Shown here in pieces: positions 52,604 through 61,625 of a stretch of 64,000 bases of DNA; position 1 is the first letter of the stretch, and the number at the start of each line of letters is the position of its first letter. The DNA is taken from assembly GCA_035441325.1 (NCBI GenBank), contig DAOROA010000012.1, forward strand, positions 1-64,000. The letters run 5' to 3'. The notes under the pieces were generated by a model that was not told where the DNA came from, did not search any database, and saw only the letters and a list, made by a program, of their open reading frames with translations. The translations under genes and the position numbers were made by a program. This DNA comes from Competibacter_A sp002352125. Lineage in GTDB: Bacteria > Pseudomonadota > Gammaproteobacteria > Competibacterales > Competibacteraceae.

Positions 52604-54157
52604 TTATACCTCCACAGCTTCGATTTCGCGCACCCAGTGCTCGCCGCCCAACTGCCCGGCGGCGAACCGCGCCAGCACCTCGAACACCGCGTCCGAAAAA
52701 CCGCCCACGTTCAGCACGTCCTCGCGGGTTTGCGCCTGCACCGTCCCATACGGCTGGATGTCGATGCAGACCAGCCGCGCTTGCGGGTTACGCTGGCGGA
52801 AGGTTTCCCACTGCCGCATCGTTTCGGTGCCGCGCCCGCGCTGCGGGTCGGCCCACGATTCGTTGTCGGACACGTAGATCACCAGATCGCCCGCCGCCTT
52901 GCGCTGATTCAGCATCGCCAGCGGCAAGCCACAATTGGTCCCGCCGCCGCCGAATTGCGCCAGCGTTTGCGCGTTGGTCAGCACGCTGTCGCGGCGGTTC
53001 AAGCGGTGCGCGTGAACCTGGGTGTCGAACGGCAGAATTTCCGTCGCCGGATTTTTCGCCGAAATCGCCGCCGCTACCAACGCCGCTACGTCCACGCAGC
53101 GCACCTTGGAGGTTGCGCCCTTGCGGTGGCCGGTCACCGGCGAACCCATCGACCCGGACACGTCCAGCAGCACGTAGATTTGTCCCGCCAGTTCCGGCAC
53201 GTTCTCCAAAGCCACCTCCAGCGCATCCTGCAAGGCGTCGCGGACCACTTCCGGCACGCCCTCGCTGGTCATGAAGTAGGCACTGAGCAACTGGTACGGA
53301 AACACCCGCGCCCGCCGGATTGCAGCCGGATCGCGCAACCGCTCGGCGATGCGCTGGGCCATGCCGCCGACCTTGAACACTTCGTGACGGGCGAAGGTAT
53401 TCAGGTTCATCCGGGTCATCTGCCACGGTGCCTGACAGGCGATGGCGACCCAGTGTTGCGGCTGCAAGGGCAGGGCGGTCAACAGCTCGAACGGCACATC
53501 CGGCACCGGCGCTGCCGCGTCGTTCCTAAACCGCTCCAGCGCCTTGACCGCTTCCGGCAACAGTGCCGCGTCGTGCGGTTTACCGATCAACCAAGCGTAA
53601 AACGCCGCTCGTTCCGGCGTTGCCGGTTTCGGGTGAACCATTTTCAGCACATCGGCCAGCGATGGGTTGTTGCCCACCGAAGCGCCCAACAATTGCCCGT
53701 CGCTGCGCCCGTTCAGCCAGTTCTGGACCAACCGCTTGGGCCGGTTGCCCAGCGATTTGCGCCCGACCGCGCCCGACCGGAGGATTTGCACGAAATTGCG
53801 CAGCATCCGGCCATTGTCGATGACCTTGGCGAAAACCGGCTCCAGCCGGTCTGGACCGTGTTGCGCCAGCCACACCGTCAGCAGTGCCGGCATGTCCTTC
53901 ATCTGGCCACGCCGGCGCGCATACATTGCCGCTTGGGCGACGAAAGCAGGGCCTACTTTCGCGCACAATTCCAGCACGGTGTCCAGTTGCGTGGCCGCGT
54001 CGGCGTAAAAGGTGGCGTTCAGGCAACCGGTGGCGACATATTGGGCGAGCGCAGCCTTGGGCGAGAGCGCGTAAGCTCCACCCCCGGCTTCGTTGCGGGC
54101 ATTGGTTGCCGGTGCCAACCGGCCCGGTTGCGATTTAAAGAGCTGCTTGTTGGCCAT
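52604..54157 (-). CDS. rsr: Ro60 ortholog (TROVE-domain RNA-binding protein, Rsr)
   Basis: 517 residues from ATG 54157 with AAGGAG 8 bases upstream. Residues about 15-330 are the HEAT-like TROVE ring (AQYVATGCLNATFYAD, KVIDNGRMLRNFVQILRSG, LIGKPHDAALLPEA). Residues 330-517 are a VWA-like domain with an intact metal site VLLDVSGSMGSPV. Bacterial Rsr binds Y RNAs and works with PNPase or other nucleases in RNA decay and maturation. The three Y RNAs immediately downstream on the same strand make this assignment strong. No rtcBA genes are nearby, unlike in Salmonella. Confidence 0.95.
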   Translation of the reverse strand: MANKQLFKSQPGRLAPATNARNEAGGGAYALSPKAALAQYVATGCLNATFYADAATQLDTVLELCAKVGPAFVAQAAMYARRRGQMKDMPALLTVWLAQHGPDRLEPVFAKVIDNGRMLRNFVQILRSGAVGRKSLGNRPKRLVQNWLNGRSDGQLLGASVGNNPSLADVLKMVHPKPATPERAAFYAWLIGKPHDAALLPEAVKALERFRNDAAAPVPDVPFELLTALPLQPQHWVAIACQAPWQMTRMNLNTFARHEVFKVGGMAQRIAERLRDPAAIRRARVFPYQLLSAYFMTSEGVPEVVRDALQDALEVALENVPELAGQIYVLLDVSGSMGSPVTGHRKGATSKVRCVDVAALVAAAISAKNPATEILPFDTQVHAHRLNRRDSVLTNAQTLAQFGGGGTNCGLPLAMLNQRKAAGDLVIYVSDNESWADPQRGRGTETMRQWETFRQRNPQARLVCIDIQPYGTVQAQTREDVLNVGGFSDAVFEVLARFAAGQLGGEHWVREIEAVEV

Positions 54158-54270
54158 TGCGATGACTCCTTGTCCAAGAAAATCGAAGACATCGAATTCG
54201 TGCTTGGGGTTCTGAGTCCATCGAAAAAATACCTTTACCGCCGCCCTCTGGAGGAAAAAGGGGGTATCGC

Positions 54271-55176
54271 CTAAAACGCCGTGATGAACTTGAGGAGGAA
54301 CTTGTTACCCTCGAAGTGGTTTTCGGCGCTGGTTTCGTAGTTCCAACTGCCGACGAAGCTCATCCCCTTGTAGTCGTACTTCACCGCTGGGCCGAAGGCG
54401 AACACTTGCCCGCGATTGCCGTCCGGTTCCACTTTCGCGCCATTCACTTCGTCGTCGGTAGTCTGCTTGAAATAGTAACCGCCGATGCCCACCGCCCACG
54501 GTCCGAAATGCTGGCCGACGAGATAATCCATGTGGAAGTCATCGCCCGACTGGTAATCGGTGTCGTCGTTCTCGGTTTTGATGTTGTACATCAATTTGGC
54601 CGAGGCCTCGAAGCCGCTCTGGTTCAGATAGGTGAAAGAAAAGACCGGCTCGAAGCTGTAGTAGTTGGCCCCGATGCTATCGGTGGGGTCGGTGCTGCTG
54701 TACTTGCCGGTGGGCAGGTAGATATCCAGGCCGACGGTGATGTGCCAATCCGGCGGGAAGTGCCAGCCGATGATGATCGGGTCGATGGCGATGTCGCCGA
54801 GGCCGAAAACCCAGTCGTTGCCGAAAGCGGGATTTGGGGTCTCCAGCTTCTGATAAACGAGCGGGACGATGGCGTGAACGGCCCAGTCGCCGCCGAAGAG
54901 TTTGTAATTGCTGACGTAGATGTAACGCAAGGCATCGAAAGTCGCGTTGACTTTAAGACCCGGTATTTTGTCGCCGCCGTTGTCGCGATAGCTTCCTTCG
55001 TAGTAGCCAAGATAGTTGATGAAGTAGTTGCCCGGCGGGGGTAGAGCACCGGCCATGAAGTTCTCGATGCCGTTCGGATACTGGTCGGGGCCTTCTTTGG
55101 CCGAAGCGAACGAGCTGGCTAGCAATGCCGGAACTGCAAGCAGCAAAATCCGGTACCGAGGGTTCTTGGTTGTCAT
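54271..55176 (-). CDS. SphA/phenol-degradation 'MetA-pathway' outer-membrane protein
   Basis: 301 residues. A signal peptide ends near residue 26 (LLASSFASA). The mature protein is rich in aromatic alternating strands (NYFINYLGYYEGSYRD, LDIYLPTGKYSS, YLVGQHFGPWAVGIGGYYFKQ) and ends in Phe, as outer-membrane beta-barrels do. It matches the family annotated as transporters of the meta pathway of phenol degradation. Substrate unknown. GGGGAG lies 10 bases before the start. Confidence 0.82.
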   Translation of the reverse strand: MTTKNPRYRILLLAVPALLASSFASAKEGPDQYPNGIENFMAGALPPPGNYFINYLGYYEGSYRDNGGDKIPGLKVNATFDALRYIYVSNYKLFGGDWAVHAIVPLVYQKLETPNPAFGNDWVFGLGDIAIDPIIIGWHFPPDWHITVGLDIYLPTGKYSSTDPTDSIGANYYSFEPVFSFTYLNQSGFEASAKLMYNIKTENDDTDYQSGDDFHMDYLVGQHFGPWAVGIGGYYFKQTTDDEVNGAKVEPDGNRGQVFAFGPAVKYDYKGMSFVGSWNYETSAENHFEGNKFLLKFITAF

Positions 55177-55337
55177 TCGGTGTTTTCTCCCCTGAGAGGT
55201 GATCGTTGCGCCGCCTCGAATAATTTTTGGATGGTGAGCCGCGCATCGGAATCGCGCGGTCGCTGACGCCAGCCGCTGGCGTGAAGCGGTATAATAATAA
55301 CCCTAACCGCAAGCGCCGCCGCAGGAGTCCAACCGCT

Positions 55338-55982
55338 ATGAGCAAATCCCTCGCCGAATTGCGTCACGAGTACGCCTTGGGCGCCTTGCGCAAGGCCGAT
55401 GTCGATCCCGATCCGCTCAAGCTGTTTCAGCGCTGGCTGCGGGAAGCGATCGATGCGCAATTGCCTGAACCGAACGCCATGACGTTGGCCACTGCCGACC
55501 GCACCGGGCGTCCCTATGCGCGAGTGGTGCTGCTGAAGGACTGCGACGCCGATGGTTTTGTGTTCTTCACCAATTACCAAAGCGATAAGGGCCGGCAGTT
55601 GGCCGACAGCCCTCGTGCCGCTCTGGTGTTTCTCTGGCTGGAATTGGAGCGGCAGGTGCGGATCGAAGGAACGGTGGCAAAAATTCCCGGCGCCGAATCG
55701 GAGGCGTATTTTCGCGGCCGGCCGCGCGAAAGCCGGCTCGGGGCGCTGGCGTCCCGGCAGAGTCAGGTGGTGGCCAACCGCGAGATTCTCGACAACCGCT
55801 TCCAGCAATTAGCCGGGCAGTATCCAGACGACAACATTCCGATGCCGAACCACTGGGGCGGTTATCGGGTACGGCCCGAGATGTTGGAATTCTGGCAAGG
55901 CCGCCACGGCCGAATGCACGACCGGCTGCGCTATCGAGCGCAGAAAAGCGGCGACTGGCTGTTGGAACGACTGGAGCCTTGA
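55338..55982 (+). CDS. pdxH: Pyridoxamine 5'-phosphate oxidase
   Basis: 214 residues from ATG 55338 with GGAG upstream; a frame back to 55227 adds non-homologous sequence. FMN-dependent last step of pyridoxal phosphate synthesis and salvage. Marks are LPEPNAMTLATADRTGRPYA, VVLLKDCDADGFVFFTNYQS, RQVRIEGTV, and WGGYRVRPEMLEFWQG with RLRYR at the C-terminus. The TGA overlaps the next gene's TTG start. Confidence 0.95.
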   Translation: MSKSLAELRHEYALGALRKADVDPDPLKLFQRWLREAIDAQLPEPNAMTLATADRTGRPYARVVLLKDCDADGFVFFTNYQSDKGRQLADSPRAALVFLWLELERQVRIEGTVAKIPGAESEAYFRGRPRESRLGALASRQSQVVANREILDNRFQQLAGQYPDDNIPMPNHWGGYRVRPEMLEFWQGRHGRMHDRLRYRAQKSGDWLLERLEP

Positions 55983-57295
55983 GCGTTGGTACCACGCCGC
56001 GCCGCGTTTTAAGCGGCCTGCTGCTCGGTTTGCTGCTCGGTTGGTTGCTGACGCCGGGCTGTGCCGCGTCAGCGGCCCCGGCGGAATGGTGGGCAACCGA
56101 AACCGTTGGCGGCGAGCGGCGGCTTCACCTCTATTTTTTCTGGACGCGGACCTGCCCCCATTGCCGCGCCGCGCGCCCTTTCGTTGAGGCGTTGCCGGCC
56201 GACTATCCTTGGCTGGAGCTGCACAGCCACGATATCACCCAGGACATGGCCGGAGCGCTGCAATACACCCGAATGGCCGAGGCGCTGGGCGAATCGGCCC
56301 GCTCGGTGCCGGTATTTCTGTTTTGCGGCCGGATGCTGACCGGCTTCGACCGCGTCGAAACTACGGGCCGCTATCTGCGCCAGCAATTGGAAGAATGCCA
56401 TCGCTCCCAAATCCAGCCCATGACGATCTTGGAACCGGCTCCGCCTGCAGAAGAGCCGCCGCTGGAATTGCCGCTGGTCGGCAAACTCGATCCGGCCACG
56501 CTATCTTTGCCGGCGTTGACCGTGGTGCTGGCCGGGCTGGACGCCTTCAATCCCTGCGCTTTTTTCGTGTTGCTGTTTTTGCTGAGCTTGTTGGTGCACG
56601 CTCGAAGCCGAGTGCGAATGTTGCTGGTCGGCGGCGTCTTCGTCTTTTTTTCGGGGGCGATCTATTTCGTGTTCATGGCCGCTTGGCTCAACGTGTTTTT
56701 GTTGTTGGGTGAACTGCGACTCGTTACCGTCCTGGCGGGTTTGCTGGCGGTGATCCTGGGCGGGCTGAACGTCAAGGATTACTGGGTGTTCCAGCAAGGC
56801 CCGTCGCTCGGCATTGCGGACGAGGCCAAGCCAAAGCTGTTCAAGCGGATGCGGGCGCTGGTGGGCGGCGAGCACTTGCCGTCGCTGCTGGCTGGCACGG
56901 TCGCGTTGGCCATCGTCGCCAACAGCTACGAATTGCTTTGCACCGCTGGCTTTCCGATGGTCTACACCCGCGCCTTGACCCTGCATCAACTCTCTGCCGG
57001 CACGTACTACTTCTATCTGGCGTTTTACAACCTGATCTACGCGTTGCCGTTGCTGGTGATCGTGCTGGTATTCGTTTGGACGCTGGGCTCGCGTAAGTTG
57101 CGGGAACGGGAAGGGCGGTTGTTGAAACTGCTCTCGGGTGCGATGATGGTCGGCTTGGGGTTGCTGCTGCTGTTCTATCCGGAAGGGCTGAGCGACGCGG
57201 TGAGCGCGCTGCTGGTCATCGCCGCCGCGTCGGCGTTGACCGGCCTGGCGGCGATGATAGAAAAGCGCCGCTACCGGCGCGGTTCGCCCATGTAG
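55979..57295 (+). CDS. Thioredoxin-like domain fused to a CcdA/DsbD-like membrane domain
   Basis: 438 residues from TTG 55979, which overlaps the pdxH stop (TTGA). An N-terminal signal or anchor (LSGLLLGLLLGWLLT) is followed by a periplasmic thioredoxin-like domain with the redox CPHC motif (FFWTRTCPHCRAARPF) to about residue 140. From about 175 there are six hydrophobic segments, including NPCAFFVLLFLLSLLVHA with the Cys typical of CcdA-type thiol transporters, and another Cys in ELLCTAGFP. It probably moves reducing power across the inner membrane. It overlaps the convergent UbiB-family gene by 25 bases. Confidence 0.8.
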   Translation: MSVGTTPRRVLSGLLLGLLLGWLLTPGCAASAAPAEWWATETVGGERRLHLYFFWTRTCPHCRAARPFVEALPADYPWLELHSHDITQDMAGALQYTRMAEALGESARSVPVFLFCGRMLTGFDRVETTGRYLRQQLEECHRSQIQPMTILEPAPPAEEPPLELPLVGKLDPATLSLPALTVVLAGLDAFNPCAFFVLLFLLSLLVHARSRVRMLLVGGVFVFFSGAIYFVFMAAWLNVFLLLGELRLVTVLAGLLAVILGGLNVKDYWVFQQGPSLGIADEAKPKLFKRMRALVGGEHLPSLLAGTVALAIVANSYELLCTAGFPMVYTRALTLHQLSAGTYYFYLAFYNLIYALPLLVIVLVFVWTLGSRKLREREGRLLKLLSGAMMVGLGLLLLFYPEGLSDAVSALLVIAAASALTGLAAMIEKRRYRRGSPM

Positions 57296-58668
57296 CGCCG
57301 CAGCAGCGGGCGGGCATCCAGTTCTGCGTCGAGCTCGGCCAAGAATACGAACACTCCGCCCAGCTTGCGATGCAAAAACAGAAACTCTTTGGGCGGTACC
57401 CGAAACGATAACGACAAGCTGGCTTTGGATGCTGCCAGCGCCACTCGCTTCGGCAGATCGGAGGCGCCCCAGCGGTATGCGCCGTCGGCGGTGCGCCATG
57501 CCCGCCCCGGTCCTTCGTCGCCGGCCGCTTCGAACGGTTCGACGACGAGGAAGCACATTTCGGCCAAGTTGTCTGCGGTCGAAGCCGTCGCCGATTCCGG
57601 CAGAAAATTCAGCGCCACCGCCGCTTGCCGCACGCGTTCCTTGTCCTTCCAAAACGCGCCGCGCACCATTTCGTAGTAAGCGCGCAAAAATGCGTCAGAG
57701 AAATGACGCACTGCACCAAAATCCAGCAGAACCAGCCGATCCTGGTCTGGCGTCGGGCCAAGTTGGACCCGATAGTTGCCAAAGTGCGGGTCGGTCTGGA
57801 CCAAGCCCCATTCGAAAAATTCCCGCAAGAACAGATCGAGTGCGGCTTCGCTCAATCGGTTGCGTCGCGACTGATCGAGCGCTTGGACGTCCGGGCTTTC
57901 GACCGGCAAACCCGGCTCGTAGGACAGCGTCAGCACGCGTTGGCTCGAATATTCGGGAAACGGTTCCGGCACCCGAAAGCGATTATCGCCGGCCAGCAGC
58001 TCGCGAAACTGTTGCACGGCTGCCAGTTCCAACCGGTAATCCACTTCCTGGTGCAGCATGCCGCGAATTTCGCCCAGCAATTCGCGCGAATCGAAACCGG
58101 TCGGCAGCATTTGCGAGAACATCAGCAACAAGCCCATCGTGTCTAAGTCGCTGTCTATCGCTTCGGCCACGCCGGGATATTGAATCTTGATGCACAGCGT
58201 TCGTCCGTCGATCCGGCGTCGTGCCCGGTGGACTTGCCCCAGCGAGGCCGCTGCCAGCGGTTCTGGATCGACTTCCAGCTCGGTCAGCCGTGTTTCGCCC
58301 AGCTCTGCGCGTAAAACCGGTTCCAAGGCGGACCAGGCCAACGGTGGACTGTCGGCCTGCAAGGTACGCAACGCGTCGACCGCTTCTTCCGGTAGGTGAA
58401 ACTGTTCGCCGTATAAGGCTAGCAGTTGTCCTACTTTCATCACACTGCCTTTCAGGCGACCGAGTTCGTCGGCTAGCAACCGCGCCTGTTCGGTCAACAT
58501 CCGCTGTCGTCGTTCCTGGCGCTGGTTGCCAAAAGCAAACAGACTTTCCAGAGAGTAAGAACCCAGGCGAGCGCCCATTCGCATTCCGGCGCTGGCCAAA
58601 CCCAGTCCGCGCAGCAACGCGCCGGACCGGACCTGCTGGAGTACGGCTGACTTGGTGGATTGCGGCAT
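57271..58668 (-). CDS. ABC1/UbiB-family atypical kinase
   Basis: 465 residues. The hallmark N-terminal motif LKGSVMKVGQLLAL (KxGQ) is followed by AASLGQVHRARRRIDGR, the Lys-containing CIKIQYPGVAEAIDSDL, and catalytic QTDPHFGNYRV and LLDFGAVRHFS. UbiB-type proteins support coenzyme Q synthesis, apparently as ATPases. It lacks the two C-terminal transmembrane helices of UbiB proper, so it is a paralogue of the AarF group. Confidence 0.9.
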   Translation of the reverse strand: MPQSTKSAVLQQVRSGALLRGLGLASAGMRMGARLGSYSLESLFAFGNQRQERRQRMLTEQARLLADELGRLKGSVMKVGQLLALYGEQFHLPEEAVDALRTLQADSPPLAWSALEPVLRAELGETRLTELEVDPEPLAAASLGQVHRARRRIDGRTLCIKIQYPGVAEAIDSDLDTMGLLLMFSQMLPTGFDSRELLGEIRGMLHQEVDYRLELAAVQQFRELLAGDNRFRVPEPFPEYSSQRVLTLSYEPGLPVESPDVQALDQSRRNRLSEAALDLFLREFFEWGLVQTDPHFGNYRVQLGPTPDQDRLVLLDFGAVRHFSDAFLRAYYEMVRGAFWKDKERVRQAAVALNFLPESATASTADNLAEMCFLVVEPFEAAGDEGPGRAWRTADGAYRWGASDLPKRVALAASKASLSLSFRVPPKEFLFLHRKLGGVFVFLAELDAELDARPLLRRYMGEPRR

Positions 58669-58692
58669 GACGGTAGTCAGATCATGAAGAAG

Positions 58693-58720
58693 TTGCGGGA
58701 TCGAGTGTAATCGGTATAAT
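58693..58720 (+). promoter_or_regulatory. Sigma-70-type promoter for a candidate small RNA
   Basis: TTGCGG (58693-58698) and a consensus TATAAT (58715-58720) are separated by 16 bases. Confidence 0.5.
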
Positions 58721-58726
58721 TCGCCC

Positions 58727-59003
58727 GGCGTCGCGGGCGTGCCAATCCTAAAACAAATAACCGGTTCGACCCAACGCGCGGCTCCTCATCGGAGCGAGGT
58801 GGTTTTGGAATCCAAAAGATTCGATGAAACCCCAAAAAAGCCGGACTGGTATACCCGGCCGAAAACCACCAAAGGAGGTCGTGCGGCAAACAAAACCAAC
58901 AAATACGCTTAGCCGCACGATCGCGCTTCCAGGGTTCCGGATTACAGCAGCCTGCTTTCTTCGATTCCGAAGGCCGACTCCACGAGTCGGCTTCCTTGTT
59001 TTT
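58727..59003 (+). ncRNA. Candidate structured small RNA, about 280 nt
   Basis: The 540-base gap between two minus-strand genes contains, on the plus strand, a promoter (58693-58720), a GCCGG/CCGGC hairpin near 58841, an AAAGGAGG sequence, an inverted repeat TCGTGCGGC/GCCGCACGA (58879-58887 with 58912-58920) around a 24-base A-rich loop, and a strong terminator. No open frame in it has a plausible start with correct spacing. It is not an RNA I recognise; tmRNA and 6S RNA were considered and do not fit. Confidence 0.4.
58973..59003 (+). terminator. Rho-independent terminator of the candidate small RNA
   Basis: Perfect 8-bp stem GCCGACTC/GAGTCGGC with a CAC loop, followed by TTCCTTGTTTTT. Confidence 0.8.
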
Positions 59004-59207
59004 CTGGAGCGCGTTGACGAAATTCAACGATTGTGCGAAATCGCCGATGCCGGGCATCGAGCGCGAATTCGCATAGGCGAGGGGAAATCGTTTCTGCTGC
59101 CAGAGGTGCTCGAACCCGCGCGCCAGCGGGGCTAGAGTTTCGCTTTTCGAGCTAAAGCCCGAAAGATCGCAACGACACGCCGTAGAGGATCGGTTCGCAA
59201 GTCCCGC

Positions 59208-59471
59208 CTAGACGCCTGCCGTCAGTCGCTCGGACAGATAATGTTCGCAACCCTTGAGAGTGGATAGCTTCGGGTAATCGAAGTCGAAGATAGTAACGTT
59301 CAACTCTTTTTCTAGGCTCATCATGAGCCGCAAAAAATCGATTGAGTCCAGTTCGAGTTGATCGTGAAAGCTGATGTTGGGATCGATTGCCTGGGTGTTG
59401 GCGTTCGGGACAACATCTTCGAGAACGCGAAAGATGGTTTCGCGAATCAGTTCTTTGCTCGTGGCGTTCAT
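59208..59471 (-). CDS. Acyl carrier protein
   Basis: 87 residues. Four-helix carrier with the phosphopantetheine attachment Ser in ELDSIDFLRLMMSLE (about residue 43). It is not next to fatty acid synthesis genes; the neighbour is an acetyl-CoA synthetase 211 bases upstream on the same strand. It may serve a specialised acyl pathway. The 210-base gap to acsA contains no recognisable feature. Confidence 0.9.
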   Translation of the reverse strand: MNATSKELIRETIFRVLEDVVPNANTQAIDPNISFHDQLELDSIDFLRLMMSLEKELNVTIFDFDYPKLSTLKGCEHYLSERLTAGV

Positions 59472-59682
59472 GGATCGTTTCCTTAAAAATTCGCTGGTAG
59501 CGCGGTTTTAAAAGCTCAAACCCTGTTCACGGATTTTACTGTCGGCATGCTGCGATGCAGCACGAGTCTCGCATCGTTCCCTCGGAAAAGCAAGCGATCC
59601 TCGTTTGCAGCACGTTTCCGGCAAACCCATTTAATTAATGCAATAACCCTACCATCTCGAATTAGAATAAACCTACTAAATT

Positions 59683-61449
59683 TTAGTCTTCTTTCGTTTC
59701 GTCGTTTTCCAGGGTCGATAAATCGCCCGGCGGCAAGCCCAGTTCCCGGGCACGCAGTAGCCGGCGCATGATTTTGCCGCTGCGGGTTTTGGGTAGATCG
59801 GCCACGAATTCCAGTTCGCGCGGTGCTACCGCCGGTCCCAGCCGAGTGCGGGCGAAGCCGAGCAGCTCTTTGCGCAGCGCGTCGCTGGCGGTGTAGCCGG
59901 GCTTGAGCGCCACGAACGCCTTGACGATTTGCCCGGCAAATGCGTCCGGCTTGCCGATCATGCCGGCTTCGGCCACCGCCAAGTGTTCCATCAATACGTT
60001 CTCGACTTCGAATGGTCCGACCATGTGTCCCGAGGTTTTGATTACGTCGTCGGACCGGCCCACGAACCAAAAATAGCCATCGGTGTCCTGGGTGGCCAAA
60101 TCGCCGCTCAGGTACCAGCCGTCGGCGAAACAACGCCGATAACGCTCCTCGTCGTTCAGGTAACCCCGAAACATGGAGGGCCAGCCGGCCCGTAGCGCCA
60201 GTTCGCCTTCCTCGCCCGGACTTAGCCGATCAATGCCACCGTCGGGGCGTCGCCGGATGATGGCCGCTTCGACGCCCGGCAACGGTTGGCCCATGGAGCC
60301 GGGCCGAATTGCCTGGCTGCGGTAGTTGGCGATCATGATCGCGCCGGTTTCTGTCTGCCACCACGTATCGTGAAACGGTTGGCTCAACACGTCTCGTCCC
60401 CAGAGCACTCCCTCCGGATTCAGCGGCTCGCCGACGCTGGCCGCGAAGCGCAGTGCGCTCAGATCGTGCCATCGCGCGGCTTCGGCGCCGGCCTTCATCA
60501 GCATGCGGATGGCGGTCGGGGCGGTGTACCAGACGTTGACCCGCTCCTGTTCGAGGATGGCGTACCAGCGGCGGGCGTCGAACTCGGCTTCGTCCACCAC
60601 CATCGTCGCGCCGTTGACCAGCGGGGCGACGATGCCGTAGGACACGCCGGTGACCCAGCCGGGGTCGGCGGTGCACCAATAGATATCGGCGGGACGCAGA
60701 TCGAGCGCCAATCGGCCGGTCAAGCGGTGGGCGACCACGGCGTCGTGAACGTGGATCGCGCCTTTTGGCGCGCCCGTCGTGCCGCTGGTGAAATGCAGCA
60801 GCGCCATATCCTCCGGCAAAGTGCGAGGAGGAGAACGGTGATCCGATTCTTCGGCCAGTAAGGCGTGAAAAGAGCTAACGCCCGGTTCCACCAGGCCGTC
60901 GCCGTCCGTCAACAGCACCTGCGCCAAATCCGGTAGGTCGTCGCGCTGGTGCCGTACCTTGCGTTCGTACAGCGCCTTGGTGGTGACCAGTACGCGCGCT
61001 TGGCTCTTGCTTAGGCGGATTCGCACCGGTTCCGGGCCGAAGGCGGAAAACAGCGGGCAAAATACCGCGCCGGCTTTCAGCGTTCCCAGCGCGGTCGCGT
61101 ACAGCTCTGGAATGCGCCCGGCCAGCGCGCAGACCCGATCGCCTTTGCCGATGCCCAACCGTTCCAGCAGGTTGGCAAAACGATTGCTCAGGCGGGCCAG
61201 TTCGGCGTAAGTGAACGTTTGCCGTTCGCCGTTTTTGCCCAGCCAGATCAGTGCCACGATTTCGCCCCGGCCCGCATAAACGTGCCGGTCGGTCGCTTCG
61301 TAGGCGATATTGAGGCCTGTCCCCGGCAACCTCTCCAGTTCGGCGCGGGCTGCTTCCCAGGAAAAGCTGGCTCGCGCCGCTGCGTAATCGATCAAATTGG
61401 GTGCCGGTTCACCGGGTTTTGCTGTCTTGCGTATCGTTTTCCAATCCAT
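59683..61449 (-). CDS. acsA: Acetate--CoA ligase (AcsA type)
   Basis: 588 residues. AMP-forming acyl-CoA synthetase: P-loop-like LLHFTSGTTGAPKGAIHVH, DTWWQTETGAIMI, YLSGDLATQDTDGYFWFVGR, and the C-terminal LPKTRSGKIMRRLLRA with the catalytic Lys that is the usual target of acetylation. The length matches the Bacillus AcsA type (about 570) rather than E. coli Acs (652). The divergent neighbour is a Pat-type lysine acetyltransferase, the known regulator of such enzymes. Confidence 0.93.
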   Translation of the reverse strand: MDWKTIRKTAKPGEPAPNLIDYAAARASFSWEAARAELERLPGTGLNIAYEATDRHVYAGRGEIVALIWLGKNGERQTFTYAELARLSNRFANLLERLGIGKGDRVCALAGRIPELYATALGTLKAGAVFCPLFSAFGPEPVRIRLSKSQARVLVTTKALYERKVRHQRDDLPDLAQVLLTDGDGLVEPGVSSFHALLAEESDHRSPPRTLPEDMALLHFTSGTTGAPKGAIHVHDAVVAHRLTGRLALDLRPADIYWCTADPGWVTGVSYGIVAPLVNGATMVVDEAEFDARRWYAILEQERVNVWYTAPTAIRMLMKAGAEAARWHDLSALRFAASVGEPLNPEGVLWGRDVLSQPFHDTWWQTETGAIMIANYRSQAIRPGSMGQPLPGVEAAIIRRRPDGGIDRLSPGEEGELALRAGWPSMFRGYLNDEERYRRCFADGWYLSGDLATQDTDGYFWFVGRSDDVIKTSGHMVGPFEVENVLMEHLAVAEAGMIGKPDAFAGQIVKAFVALKPGYTASDALRKELLGFARTRLGPAVAPRELEFVADLPKTRSGKIMRRLLRARELGLPPGDLSTLENDETKED

Positions 61450-61625
61450 TCGCTATCCTCGATGTTCTGGTTGCGATCGAGCGGAACAACTGCAGGAAAA
61501 ACTAGAAATCAGCACGGAAATGGATCGCTTGTCAAACCGTTGCTGGCGAAATCGCGCTACCATAGGCAACCCTGCTTCGATTCTCCGGCCCGATTCCGGC
61601 GGTCGCCATCGCGCGAGACGTACCC

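Noticed and set aside
58879..58920. tmRNA tag region (the A-rich loop followed by TACGCTTAGCCGCA looked like a tag end)
   Set aside because: No 5' GGGG...TTCGACGGG start, no proper tag with a stop, and no 3' T-arm with acceptor pairing were found.
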